This document shows positions 16,802 through 25,022 of a stretch of 37,633 bases of DNA, in pieces (positions within the stretch are counted from its first letter, which is position 1; each line of letters opens with the position of its first letter). Source of the DNA: an uncultured Bacteroidales bacterium (GTDB taxonomy: Bacteria > Bacteroidota > Bacteroidia > Bacteroidales > Bacteroidaceae); NCBI GenBank assembly GCA_902785075.1, contig CACZXN010000019.1:1-37633 (forward strand), read 5' to 3'. A program made the translations under genes and the position numbers. Below the pieces are notes generated by a model. That model did no database searches, was not told the DNA's origin, and saw nothing but the letters and a program-made list of their open reading frames with translations.

Positions 16802-16860
16802 GTTGCAGGTCGTGCAACCTATGTTGCAGGTCGTGCAACGTACGTTGCAGGCCGTGCAAC
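16802..16860. repeat. Three tandem 21-bp hairpin repeats
   Basis: GTTGCAGGTCGTGCAAC occurs at 16802, 16823 and, with one change, at 16844, at a constant 21-bp period. Each copy is itself an inverted repeat (GTTGCA/TGCAAC, 5-base loop). They lie about 100 bp before the FAD-enzyme gene. They could be protein-binding sites or a tandem RNA hairpin; the sequence alone does not decide. Confidence 0.9.
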
Positions 16861-16945
16861 AGAGAATTCCCTTGGGAGAAAGAAAAAACTTCCTTAATTC
16901 AAGGAAATAATGGATGAAATAGTTGCAGAAATCAAGTTTTTTTCC

Positions 16946-16953
16946 GAACTTTG
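16946..16953 (+). promoter_or_regulatory. Probable -7 box of the FAD-enzyme gene
   Basis: GAACTTTG differs from TAnnTTTG at one key base and lies 8 bp before the chosen ATG at 16962, so the mRNA leader would be only a few bases. This supports 16962 over an upstream in-frame ATG at 16923. Confidence 0.4.
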
Positions 16954-16961
16954 CACTTGCT

Positions 16962-18572
16962 ATGATTCAAGAAATACAAATACGGATTCTGCCCGAACAG
17001 GCAGCAAATGAACAGGGCGTCAAGCAGTTTCTGGCAGACGAGAAAGGGCTGGATGCTCGTCGTATTACCCATATCCGCATTCTGAAGCGGAGCATCGACG
17101 CTCGTCAGCGAACAATCTACATCAACCTGACTATCAGGGTGTATATGGATGAGGAGCCTACCGACCAACCTTTCACTCCCATTGAGTATCACGATGTAAG
17201 TTCAAAACCTGCCGCCATTGTGGTTGGAGCAGGTCCTGGGGGCTTGTTTGCAGCTCTTCGCCTCATCGAATTGGGCATTCGTCCCATCGTGCTCGAACGA
17301 GGTAAGGACGTACATGAGCGCCGCAAGGACATCGCAAGGATATCGCGCGAACATGTGGTGAATCCAGAATCGAACTTCTCGTTTGGAGAAGGGGGCGCAG
17401 GAGCATTCTCCGACGGAAAACTCTACACGCGTAGCAAGAAACGCGGCAATGTGGACCGCATCCTTCAGATATTCTGTCAGCATGGAGCATCTGAGAGCAT
17501 CCTGGTTGATGCTCATCCTCATATAGGAACAGACAAACTGCCACGCGTCATCGAGAATATGCGCTCGACCATCATCCGTTGTGGAGGCGAGGTACATTTC
17601 CAGACAAAAGTGACAGACCTGCTTATAAATAATAATAAGGTGTATGGAGTCAATGCAATCGACAGCAGCGAAGCGACAGCGAAGACCTTACAATTTGAAG
17701 GACCAGTCATCCTTGCTACAGGCCATTCGGCACGCGATGTCTATCGATGGCTCTATCATAATAAGGTGGAGATAGAAGCAAAGAACCTCGCTGTAGGGGT
17801 GCGACTGGAACATCCTGCCCACCTCATCGACCAAATTCAGTATCATCGCAAGGAAGGCAAAGGTCAGTATCTGCCCACAGCAGAATATTCCTTTGTCACA
17901 CAAGTCGAAGGACGTGGGGTCTATTCCTTCTGTATGTGTCCAGGAGGCACAGTGGTGCCTGCAGCAAGTGGCCCAGAGCAGATCGTCGTCAATGGAATGT
18001 CGCCAAGCCTGCGTAACAGTCCTTGGAGCAACAGCGGAATGGTTGTGGAACTACATTTGGAAGATATCATGTCTTTCAGTTCTCAACTATCAACTCTCAA
18101 CTATCAACAGTCCCCTTTGGCAATGATGGAGTTTCAGGAGAAGTTGGAAAAGCAATGTTGGCTACAAGGCAACCGTCAGCAAACTGCTCCAGCCCAACGA
18201 ATGGCCGACTTTGTCAACAATCGCTTGTCGGCATCGCTCCCTAAGTCGTCCTACCAACCAGGCCTCATCACTTCCCCACTCCACTTCTGGATGCCATCGT
18301 TCATCACCAAGCGTCTCCAGCAAGGATTCCGCCAGTTTGGTCGACAGAGTCACGGATTCCTTACCAACGAAGCCATCATCATTGGTGTGGAAACACGTAC
18401 ATCCTCGCCTGTCCGCATTGTTCGCAACCCCGAAACACTGCAACACGTTCGCCTCGAAGGTCTGTTCCCATGCGGCGAAGGAGCCGGCTATGCAGGGGGG
18501 ATTGTATCTGCAGGTATTGATGGAGAACGTTGCGCAGAAAATTTAGCCCAGAAAATTAATAATAATGCGTAA
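16962..18572 (+). CDS. FAD-dependent oxidoreductase of the COG2509 type
   Basis: The 536-residue flavoprotein has an N-terminal domain of about 85 residues, then the dinucleotide-binding motif IVVGAGPGGLFAALRLIELG, the family stretch FGEGGAGAFSDGKLYTRSKK, VRLEHPAHLID, and the C-terminal FPCGEGAGYAGGIVSAGIDG that closes over FAD. COG2509 proteins are conserved but their substrate is not established. Around residues 371-383, about 35 bp of heptamer repeat is read in frame (QLSTLNYQQ), in what should be a surface loop. A recA promoter lies just after the stop. Confidence 0.88.
   Translation: MIQEIQIRILPEQAANEQGVKQFLADEKGLDARRITHIRILKRSIDARQRTIYINLTIRVYMDEEPTDQPFTPIEYHDVSSKPAAIVVGAGPGGLFAALRLIELGIRPIVLERGKDVHERRKDIARISREHVVNPESNFSFGEGGAGAFSDGKLYTRSKKRGNVDRILQIFCQHGASESILVDAHPHIGTDKLPRVIENMRSTIIRCGGEVHFQTKVTDLLINNNKVYGVNAIDSSEATAKTLQFEGPVILATGHSARDVYRWLYHNKVEIEAKNLAVGVRLEHPAHLIDQIQYHRKEGKGQYLPTAEYSFVTQVEGRGVYSFCMCPGGTVVPAASGPEQIVVNGMSPSLRNSPWSNSGMVVELHLEDIMSFSSQLSTLNYQQSPLAMMEFQEKLEKQCWLQGNRQQTAPAQRMADFVNNRLSASLPKSSYQPGLITSPLHFWMPSFITKRLQQGFRQFGRQSHGFLTNEAIIIGVETRTSSPVRIVRNPETLQHVRLEGLFPCGEGAGYAGGIVSAGIDGERCAENLAQKINNNA
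18074..18108. repeat. In-frame heptamer array inside the FAD-enzyme gene
   Basis: Units TTTCAGT, TCTCAAC, TATCAAC, TCTCAAC and TATCAAC follow each other without interruption inside the coding region. They share the unit family of the array at 11831. Translation continues through them without a stop. Confidence 0.85.
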
Positions 18573-18577
18573 TTCCT

Positions 18578-18609
18578 ATTGCATTATTCACAAGAAATTA
18601 CTAACTTTG
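18578..18609 (+). promoter_or_regulatory. recA promoter (-33 and -7)
   Basis: ATTG at 18578-18581 and TAACTTTG at 18602-18609 are separated by 20 bp, the usual Bacteroidetes spacing. The start codon is 36 bp downstream. I see no obvious SOS operator in this stretch. Confidence 0.7.
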
Positions 18610-18644
18610 CAGCAGAAGTAAAACGAACAAAAACAAATATAATT

Positions 18645-19661
18645 ATGGCAAACTCAACTGAAGAAAAACTGAAAGCCTTGCAAGCCGCAATGGCGAAAAT
18701 CGAGAAAAGCTACGGACACGGTTCCATCATGCGCCTCGGTGAAGAAAACATAGAGAAAATCGACAGCATACCAACAGGTTCGATTGGCTTGAATGCAGCA
18801 TTAGGTGTGGGCGGCTATCCCAAAGGACGTATCATCGAGATTTATGGTCCAGAGTCATCTGGAAAGACCACATTAGCTCTCCATGCAATCGCAGAAAGTC
18901 AGAAGCAAGGAGGTGTAGCAGCATTTATCGATGCAGAACATGCTTTCGACAGATTCTACGCTTCAAAACTAGGCGTCAACATCAACGAATTACTCATTTC
19001 CCAACCAGATAATGGAGAACAGGCACTCGCGATAGCTGACCAGCTCATCAGCTCCGCAGCTGTTGACATCATCGTGATTGACTCCGTTGCTGCCCTCACG
19101 CCAAAAGCAGAAATTGAAGGCGACATGGGTGAAAACAAAGTAGGACTGCAAGCACGACTCATGAGCCAAGCATTGCGTAAGCTAACGGCTACCATCAGCA
19201 AGACAAAGACCACCTGTATCTTCATCAACCAGTTACGCGAGAAGATCGGAGTCATGTTTGGAAACCCAGAAACCACAACAGGCGGTAATGCCCTCAAGTT
19301 CTACGCATCTGTACGTATTGATATCAGAAAGAAGGAAGCTATCAAAAGCGGCGATCAAATCGTTGGAAACACAGTAAAAGTGAAGATTGTGAAGAACAAA
19401 GTAGCTCCACCTTTCCGCAAATGCGAATTCGACATCATGTTCGGAACAGGTATCTCTCGTAGCAGCGAACTGGTAGATTTGGGTGCTTCACTTGACATTC
19501 TTAATAAAAGCGGTAGCTGGTTCAGCTACGAAGGCAGTAAACTGGCTCAAGGACGCGAAGCTGCAAAACAAGTATTCGAAGACAACCCTGAACTTGCAGA
19601 GGAGGTTGAAGCAAAAATCATGGAAAAACTCTCAGGCACAGATATTCCAGAGTTGGATTAA
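18645..19661 (+). CDS. recA: Recombinase RecA
   Basis: This 338-residue ATPase polymerises on single-stranded DNA and drives homologous recombination. It shows the Walker A motif GPESSGKTT, the Walker B region [18 protein letters not shown], loop L1 ([14 protein letters not shown]), and L2 ([20 protein letters not shown]). Length and order match other RecA proteins and no intein is present. The ATG at 18645 ([13 protein letters not shown]) is the true start; the open frame from 18579 would include the promoter. A strong hairpin terminator follows. Confidence 0.99.
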   Translation: MANSTEEKLKALQAAMAKIEKSYGHGSIMRLGEENIEKIDSIPTGSIGLNAALGVGGYPKGRIIEIYGPESSGKTTLALHAIAESQKQGGVAAFIDAEHAFDRFYASKLGVNINELLISQPDNGEQALAIADQLISSAAVDIIVIDSVAALTPKAEIEGDMGENKVGLQARLMSQALRKLTATISKTKTTCIFINQLREKIGVMFGNPETTTGGNALKFYASVRIDIRKKEAIKSGDQIVGNTVKVKIVKNKVAPPFRKCEFDIMFGTGISRSSELVDLGASLDILNKSGSWFSYEGSKLAQGREAAKQVFEDNPELAEEVEAKIMEKLSGTDIPELD

Positions 19662-19670
19662 AAACAAAAA

Positions 19671-19695
19671 ACAGAGGATTCGTCCTCTGTTTTTT
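19671..19695. terminator. Bidirectional terminator between recA and the ROK kinase
   Basis: The stem ACAGAGGA/TCCTCTGT with a TTCG tetraloop is followed by T6 on the plus strand and by a T run on the minus strand. It lies between two convergent genes and can end both. Confidence 0.92.
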
Positions 19696-19717
19696 ATTGA
19701 TTCACATTCTAGTTATG

Positions 19718-20662
19718 CTACACTTTCAGAGCAGCAGCGCCTAAAACCGCAGCATTTTTATCCATTAGCTCCGAAACCAAAAACTTGCAACGATGGCGGT
19801 AAATCGGCATAACCTGCTCATTATAGGAAGAAATAATGGAAGGCATGATAAACTCGCTTGCACGCATCGGGCCTCCAAAGAAGATGTATGCCTCAGGGCT
19901 GCAGAACGTAGTAATGTCAGCACATGCTTTTCCTAATGTTTCGCCTGTTATGCGGAAAGTCTCCAATGCAACCTCATCGCCTTGCTTGGCAGCCTTGTAT
20001 ATCTCGTAGGAAGAAAGTTCACCAACCTCGCTCAACAAAGTCATACGTCCTGCATCAATAAAATCCTGAGCCGTTCGCACAATACCTCGAGCACTACAAT
20101 AAGTCTCAAGACATCCACGACGACCACATCCACACAAACGAGCTTCAGCACTGCGATCGACAATCATATGACCTAACTCACCAGCAAACCCATCGCTTCC
20201 GTAAACCAACTTCCCATCAATCACAATACCGCTACCTACACCCGTACCTAACGTGATAACAACAAAGTTACGCATGCCCTTAGCTGCCCCATAAGCCATC
20301 TCGCCCATTGCTGCAGCATTAGCATCATTCGTCATAACGACATCCAAATGCAAACGCTCAGACAACAATTTGGCAAGCGGTACTTTTCCCTTCCAAGGTA
20401 AGTTCGGAGCCTCCTCAATCGTTCCAGTGTAATAGTTAGCATTAGGCGCACCAATCCCCATTCCGCCAATCACTTCCATCCCCCCTACTCCTTCGATAAG
20501 CGGTTCCACACATTGAGCACAAGCCTCAACAAAATCTTCAACCCGAGGAAAGCTCTGCGTTTTCACGGAGTCTTCCTTAATGATGTTACCCTCGCCATCT
20601 ACAATTCCAAATACGGTGTTAGTTCCACCAAGATCAACACCAATCAGATAGTTTTGTCTCAT
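19718..20662 (-). CDS. ROK-family sugar kinase (probable glucokinase)
   Basis: This 314-residue cytosolic kinase probably phosphorylates glucose or a related hexose with ATP. It shows the phosphate-binding DLGGTNTVFGIVD, the catalytic MTNDANAAAMGE with its Asp, LGTGVGSGIVIDGKL, the GELGHMIVD motif, and the zinc-binding CGCGRRGCLE that is the ROK signature. Glucose is the most common substrate of such Bacteroidetes proteins but is not proven by sequence. It is divergent from the hydrolase gene, with its own promoter. Confidence 0.9.
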   Translation of the reverse strand: MRQNYLIGVDLGGTNTVFGIVDGEGNIIKEDSVKTQSFPRVEDFVEACAQCVEPLIEGVGGMEVIGGMGIGAPNANYYTGTIEEAPNLPWKGKVPLAKLLSERLHLDVVMTNDANAAAMGEMAYGAAKGMRNFVVITLGTGVGSGIVIDGKLVYGSDGFAGELGHMIVDRSAEARLCGCGRRGCLETYCSARGIVRTAQDFIDAGRMTLLSEVGELSSYEIYKAAKQGDEVALETFRITGETLGKACADITTFCSPEAYIFFGGPMRASEFIMPSIISSYNEQVMPIYRHRCKFLVSELMDKNAAVLGAAALKV

Positions 20663-20681
20663 ATTTTTCCAATTCTTTTTG

Positions 20682-20712
20682 CAAATTTAAAAAGTTTTGC
20701 GTTACTTTGCAA
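20682..20712 (-). promoter_or_regulatory. Promoter of the ROK kinase gene
   Basis: On the minus strand TTTG at 20709-20712 and TAAATTTG at 20682-20689 are 19 bp apart, a good match to the -33/-7 pair. The start codon lies 20 bp further. The 66-bp divergent gap must also hold the promoter of the hydrolase gene, for which only TTACTTTG (20703-20710, one mismatch) is seen. Confidence 0.7.
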
Positions 20713-20728
20713 ATGAATTACAAATAAA

Positions 20729-21583
20729 ATGTATATGAAGTCGATAATTATGATGATTTTGACCTGTTGTTGCGCTGCAATCGCATCTGCACAACAACCA
20801 ATAAACATTGATTTATGGCCAAATGGACTGCCAAACAGCAACGGGATTGACAAGACTCCATTTGATGATGCACGTCAGAACTTTAAACCCACAATCAGGG
20901 TATTCCTACCTGAGAAGATGAAAGCAAACGGAATGGCTGTTGTGTGTTGTCCTGGCGGAGGATACACACATCTTGCCACAGATCATGAGGGATATGACTG
21001 GGCTCCGTTCTATAATGACCTCGGTATTGCTCTGATCGTCTTGAAATACAGAATGCCTCATCAAGTGAAGGAAGTACCTATATCAGATGCATTTGAGGCA
21101 CTGAGAGTGGTTCGTGAACACGCATCAGAATGGAATATTGACCCCAAGAAAGTAGGAATCATGGGATCATCTGCAGGAGGACATCTGGCTTCGACAATCG
21201 CCACACATGCCGACGATGCTTCAAGACCTAATTTCCAAGTGTTGTTCTATCCTGTCATTTCGATGCAACCAGGTGTTACTCATCAGGGGTCGCACGATGG
21301 GCTTTTGGGACGTGATGCAAAACCCGATATGAATGTTCTCTATAGTAATGCCTCACAGGTAACAGCACAAACCCCTCCAGCCATCATGCTCCTTTCGGAT
21401 GACGACAGAGCTGTAATACCTCAGAATAGTGCTGAGTACTATTTAGCACTAAAGAAGGCTGGTGTAAAAGCAGCAATTCACATCTATCCTTCAGGAGGAC
21501 ATGGTTGGGGTTATCGTTCCAACTTCAAGTATCACGATAGTATGATTAATGATTTAAAAGATTGGCTTAAGAGTTTATGGTAA
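20729..21583 (+). CDS. Secreted alpha/beta hydrolase (esterase-like, BD-FAE/acetyl esterase group)
   Basis: The 284-residue protein has a signal peptide ending AAIASAQ, the LWPNGLP start common in exported Bacteroidetes esterases, the oxyanion segment CCPGGGYTHLA, the nucleophile elbow GSSAGGHLAS (Ser about 148), an Asp in LLSDDDRAV and the catalytic His in GGHGWG. Close relatives often remove acetyl groups from plant polysaccharides, but no other polysaccharide genes are nearby. ATG at 20729 or 20735 are both possible. Its end overlaps mtnN by 7 bp. Confidence 0.87.
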   Translation: MYMKSIIMMILTCCCAAIASAQQPINIDLWPNGLPNSNGIDKTPFDDARQNFKPTIRVFLPEKMKANGMAVVCCPGGGYTHLATDHEGYDWAPFYNDLGIALIVLKYRMPHQVKEVPISDAFEALRVVREHASEWNIDPKKVGIMGSSAGGHLASTIATHADDASRPNFQVLFYPVISMQPGVTHQGSHDGLLGRDAKPDMNVLYSNASQVTAQTPPAIMLLSDDDRAVIPQNSAEYYLALKKAGVKAAIHIYPSGGHGWGYRSNFKYHDSMINDLKDWLKSLW

Positions 21584-22257
21584 TAGCAGTAATCGTAGCA
21601 ATGCAGAAAGAGATGGCAAGTCTGTCAGCATTGCTTCACAATAGAAAAGATGAAACGATTAATGGTTTCAATTATATTACAGGAGAATTAGGAAACAAGA
21701 CACTCGTTCTCTTTCAGTGCGGAATTGGGAAAGTAAATGCAGCAGTTGGCGCCAGCGAACTGATACGCAACTACCATCCCGACTACCTCATCAGTTCCGG
21801 TTGCGCTGGAGGATTGGATGCAAAGTTAAAGGTTATGGAAGTGATTGCCAGCACTACCACCATCTATCACGACATTTTTGTGGGCGAAGCTGGTGAAGGT
21901 CTCGACATAGAGTTGCCATATCCAAGCGACACCTATTTAATAAATAAGGTGAAAGAACTAAGTCAAAGTTCAACCGTAAAGATTCATCAAGGACAGATTT
22001 GTACAGGCGACCAATTTGTGACTGAGCGAGAGAAACTTGAGTCTATCAAACAACGATTTCCTAATGCATTAGCTGTTGATATGGAATCCTGCGCTATCGC
22101 ACAGACATGCAAGATTTATGGTACACCATTTATCTCGTTCCGCATTATCAGTGACACGATTGATTCCAACTTTCACGTTGACGAATACAAGAACTTCTGG
22201 GCGGAAATGGCCGACCATTCATTTAGCGTGGTAAAAACATATTTGGAAATACTCTGA
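21577..22257 (+). CDS. mtnN: 5'-methylthioadenosine/S-adenosylhomocysteine nucleosidase
   Basis: MTAN cleaves adenine from methylthioadenosine and S-adenosylhomocysteine, recycling products of SAM-dependent reactions and supplying the precursor of AI-2. The 226-residue protein carries VAMQKEM with the first catalytic Glu, ISSGCAGGL, the CTGDQF loop, DMESCAIAQ and the RIISDT segment with the catalytic Asp. The start overlaps the hydrolase stop. It faces the histidine kinase gene convergently, with a 23-bp gap. Confidence 0.95.
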   Translation: MVIAVIVAMQKEMASLSALLHNRKDETINGFNYITGELGNKTLVLFQCGIGKVNAAVGASELIRNYHPDYLISSGCAGGLDAKLKVMEVIASTTTIYHDIFVGEAGEGLDIELPYPSDTYLINKVKELSQSSTVKIHQGQICTGDQFVTEREKLESIKQRFPNALAVDMESCAIAQTCKIYGTPFISFRIISDTIDSNFHVDEYKNFWAEMADHSFSVVKTYLEIL

Positions 22258-22280
22258 AAGGAAACCAAAAGTCCGAATCA

Positions 22281-23585
22281 CTAATTGTTAGAATTCGGAA
22301 TCTGGAAGATAAATCGTGCACCTTTCTTATAGGTAGTATCAAGCTTTACAACACCATTGAGTTTCGTAGCAATCATGCGACAGATGCTAAGCCCAAGTCC
22401 TGTTCCCTGTGCAAAAGCGTCAAGTTTCGTAAAGCGTTCAAATATCTCTTCAGCTTTTTCTTCTGGGATTCCTTCGCCTGTATCAGCCACAGAATATGTG
22501 ATAAAACCTGGGCGCTCTTTGACAGAACAGTGGATATGAATTTCGCCCTCTTTGGTATGCTTGCATGCATTGGTGATATAATTAACCAATACCTGTTGAA
22601 CGCGATGTACGTCTGTAGTAATCATGTATTCGTCATCAACCTCTGTGGTAAAATACATACGTACACCTGCAGGTACTCTCAATTCTGAAGTCTTCATAGC
22701 AGCCTCTACAGGTGCATTACATTTTGCTTTAGATAGGGTAACGCGATAGTTGCCACTTTCGACATCAGACAAATTTAGAATATCGTCAACAAGCATTGTC
22801 AACATGTTGGAATTCGTGAGAATATATTCACCATACTTTGCCTTTTCTTCCTCTGAGATAACACCATCAGGCAGAGCCAACAACTGGGAGAAACCAACAA
22901 TCGCATTTAGAGGAGTACGAATCTCATGACTCATGTTCTGCACAAACATCGTTTTCATGTCACTCACGGTTTGCAGGCTACGATTGTGTGTGACAGCGGT
23001 ATAAATTATTGCAACAAGCAATGCCATAATCATCAAGAAAAACAAAGTGAGAACCACCTGACTACTTTGGGAACGGTCTTTCTGCAGCATCATCTGGCGT
23101 TCGGACATTACTTCTGAATGGTCAACAGCATCATACACACTACTTTCAAAAACCCGATAAGCTTCCTGTGCCTCAACCAACCTATTTTCAAGAATAAGAG
23201 TGTTGGCTATTTTATCATAAGCATCGAACAGCAGGATAGGATAACCTTTCTTTTGAGCGATTTCAGCTTGACGACGTGCTGCATCAATAGCTCGGTCATT
23301 AAAACCTTGCGTGAGATAAATCGTCGAAAGTATTTTGTAGTAATAGAGTTTAGCCAATGAAGAACCGCTCACGTCAGCCTCCTGACGTAGCAACTCTGCA
23401 TAATACATACAAGAATCGTTGTGCAAATTATTGATCGTCTTAATGACCAGGTCATACCCAGAGTCACCCTCTTTTAAAAATTGGGGTGTACGTTCATTTT
23501 TTTTCTGAGCAAAAACCAACATTGGTAATGCTGCCATCAAAATCAGCACAAAACAACATATAGTATGTTTTCTACCCAATAACAT
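22281..23585 (-). CDS. Membrane sensor histidine kinase
   Basis: The 434-residue protein has a signal peptide/first helix (CCFVLILMAALPMLVFAQ), a periplasmic helical region (about 28-175) with TPR-like character, a transmembrane helix (about 180-200), HisKA with NMSHEIRTPLNAIVGFSQ (His about 219) and HATPase with NYITNACKHT, DTGEGIP, FERFTK and GTGLGLS. There is no receiver domain and no response-regulator gene nearby, so its partner is elsewhere. I chose the ATG at 23585; an upstream TTG would overlap the -7 box. Signal unknown. Confidence 0.92.
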   Translation of the reverse strand: MLLGRKHTICCFVLILMAALPMLVFAQKKNERTPQFLKEGDSGYDLVIKTINNLHNDSCMYYAELLRQEADVSGSSLAKLYYYKILSTIYLTQGFNDRAIDAARRQAEIAQKKGYPILLFDAYDKIANTLILENRLVEAQEAYRVFESSVYDAVDHSEVMSERQMMLQKDRSQSSQVVLTLFFLMIMALLVAIIYTAVTHNRSLQTVSDMKTMFVQNMSHEIRTPLNAIVGFSQLLALPDGVISEEEKAKYGEYILTNSNMLTMLVDDILNLSDVESGNYRVTLSKAKCNAPVEAAMKTSELRVPAGVRMYFTTEVDDEYMITTDVHRVQQVLVNYITNACKHTKEGEIHIHCSVKERPGFITYSVADTGEGIPEEKAEEIFERFTKLDAFAQGTGLGLSICRMIATKLNGVVKLDTTYKKGARFIFQIPNSNN

Positions 23586-23618
23586 TACTTGCGCTATTTT
23601 TGTTCGATTTACAAAATG

Positions 23619-23626
23619 CAAAAATA
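23619..23626 (-). promoter_or_regulatory. -7 box of the histidine kinase gene
   Basis: On the minus strand TATTTTTG matches TAnnTTTG about 33 bp before the chosen ATG. It rules out the longer TTG start that would lie inside the box. The surrounding 23586-23793 gap is AT-rich and holds nothing else I can identify. Confidence 0.5.
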
Positions 23627-23793
23627 CTTCTTTTTATTAAATGAAACTAATATTTACGTAAAAAAATGAGTTTTTCAGCAAAAATATGCAAAGAATGTAC
23701 AACAATTGATATATTTGATTAGAAAAAACATATTATTTACAATACGAATCATTCGTTAAAATCATAAACTGAAAATTGCTTCCACTGAGGAAA

Positions 23794-24288
23794 TCAAAAA
23801 CAATAATACCAGATTGCACTACCCGCACACATTAAAAGAATCGCAATACAGGTGACGAGCTTAAACATAGTACCAACAATAATTGAAAGAAACGTATAAG
23901 CTGCCACTTTCAATGACTGTTTTGCTTTATGAGAATCAATATATTCTCCAGCAAAAGCGCCAATAAACGGTCCGAGAATTAAACCAAACGGAGCGTAAAA
24001 CAAACCGACAAACAGACCAATAGTCGCTCCCCACACAGCTTTCTTGCAACCTCCAACTTTATTTGTAAGCCATCCAGGAACGACAAAATCGAGAATGGTT
24101 ACAATCAAAACCAAAAAGAACATTACAACAGACAGGACAATAATGATTGGATTTGGATCTGCAATACAGCACAATACCAAGCCAACAAAACTAAGTGGAG
24201 GACCAGGAAGTCCTGGTACTACGGTTCCAGCCAATCCTACGACATTCAACACCGCTGCACACAAAAACAAAATATCAGGAATATCCAT
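23794..24288 (-). CDS. DUF456 membrane protein
   Basis: The 164-residue protein has about five hydrophobic helices with glycine-rich turns. The motif VVPGLPGPPLSFVGLV near residue 22, FVVPGWLTNKVGGCKKAVWG, and GLILGPFIGAFAGEYI are the DUF456 signature. The family's function is unknown; the glycine-zipper-like segments suggest a pore- or membrane-shaping role, which is inference. It is the last gene of the unit led by the MORN protein, 13 bp after the DUF4369 gene. Confidence 0.88.
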   Translation of the reverse strand: MDIPDILFLCAAVLNVVGLAGTVVPGLPGPPLSFVGLVLCCIADPNPIIIVLSVVMFFLVLIVTILDFVVPGWLTNKVGGCKKAVWGATIGLFVGLFYAPFGLILGPFIGAFAGEYIDSHKAKQSLKVAAYTFLSIIVGTMFKLVTCIAILLMCAGSAIWYYCF

Positions 24289-24301
24289 CTGCTACTTACT
24301 T

Positions 24302-25006
24302 TTAGTTATTCACTTGACTCATATAACTTGACACCAACTTATTCTTTTTGAAATTATCTGGTGCTTGCATATAGATCTCATCAATTTGTGGAGTTGTAGT
24401 TACGAAGCCATAGAAATCTCTTGCCTCATAACAAAGGCGCAAGAACCAAGTAACACCCAGTACATTATCATAGTTGTCTTTCACAAAACCAGTTTCAAGG
24501 CGATCCACCTCATCTTGCAGCCTAAGTTCTTCTGCTCCAAGTTCCTGAATGATTTCTTGCTGAGTATAGCCATCCAAATACATCTTGCTTTCACGTTTTG
24601 GCAGGTCATCATACAATATCTTCAACGAATCTCTCTTCGTAAGAAAGGCATAAAGTCTTTCATTCAGTTCTGTGCCCTCAATCTTTACGATATTGTCTGC
24701 AATACTGATGGTCACCTTTCCTGGCTCCAATACCATTGGAAAGTTATCCGAACCCATATACAGACGCACCATCATGGTTGAATCGAGCGCACCTGTCATA
24801 TCGAATTTCCCATGGAGCACCTCACACGAGTCTATGGCCTTGAAGTCGATATCGTGCGACCCGATTTCAAACTGTTTGATATATGCTACCGTCCCATCTT
24901 GAAAATATTGTGATGTCGTTCCTTCTATCACGTACTTATCGGCACATGCAACACAAATCAACACAATTAAAGATGACACAAATACTACATTAATTCTGTT
25001 CTTCAT
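24302..25006 (-). CDS. DUF4369-domain lipoprotein
   Basis: The 234-residue lipoprotein has a lipobox at VLICVAC (Cys 21). A DUF4369 beta-domain follows (YVIEGTTSQYFQDGTVAYI, then GKFDMTGALDSTMMVRLYMG and LEPGKVTISI). In most family members this domain sits before a thioredoxin fold; here there is no CxxC domain, only a helical C-terminus. It probably faces the periplasm. Gaps of 16 and 13 bp to its neighbours support an operon. Confidence 0.82.
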   Translation of the reverse strand: MKNRINVVFVSSLIVLICVACADKYVIEGTTSQYFQDGTVAYIKQFEIGSHDIDFKAIDSCEVLHGKFDMTGALDSTMMVRLYMGSDNFPMVLEPGKVTISIADNIVKIEGTELNERLYAFLTKRDSLKILYDDLPKRESKMYLDGYTQQEIIQELGAEELRLQDEVDRLETGFVKDNYDNVLGVTWFLRLCYEARDFYGFVTTTPQIDEIYMQAPDNFKKNKLVSSYMSQVNN

Positions 25007-25022
25007 CTATATTCTTTTCTTT

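Noticed and set aside
16414-16917. Plus-strand open frame of 167 codons
   Set aside because: It overlaps the start of the minus-strand lipoprotein, runs through a promoter box and the GTTGCA hairpins (giving CCRSCN repeats) and shows no domain.
22272-22299. Inverted repeat TCCGAAT/ATTCGGA between mtnN and the histidine kinase gene
   Set aside because: It is short, has a 14-base loop, overlaps the kinase stop region and lacks a T tract, so I do not call it a terminator.
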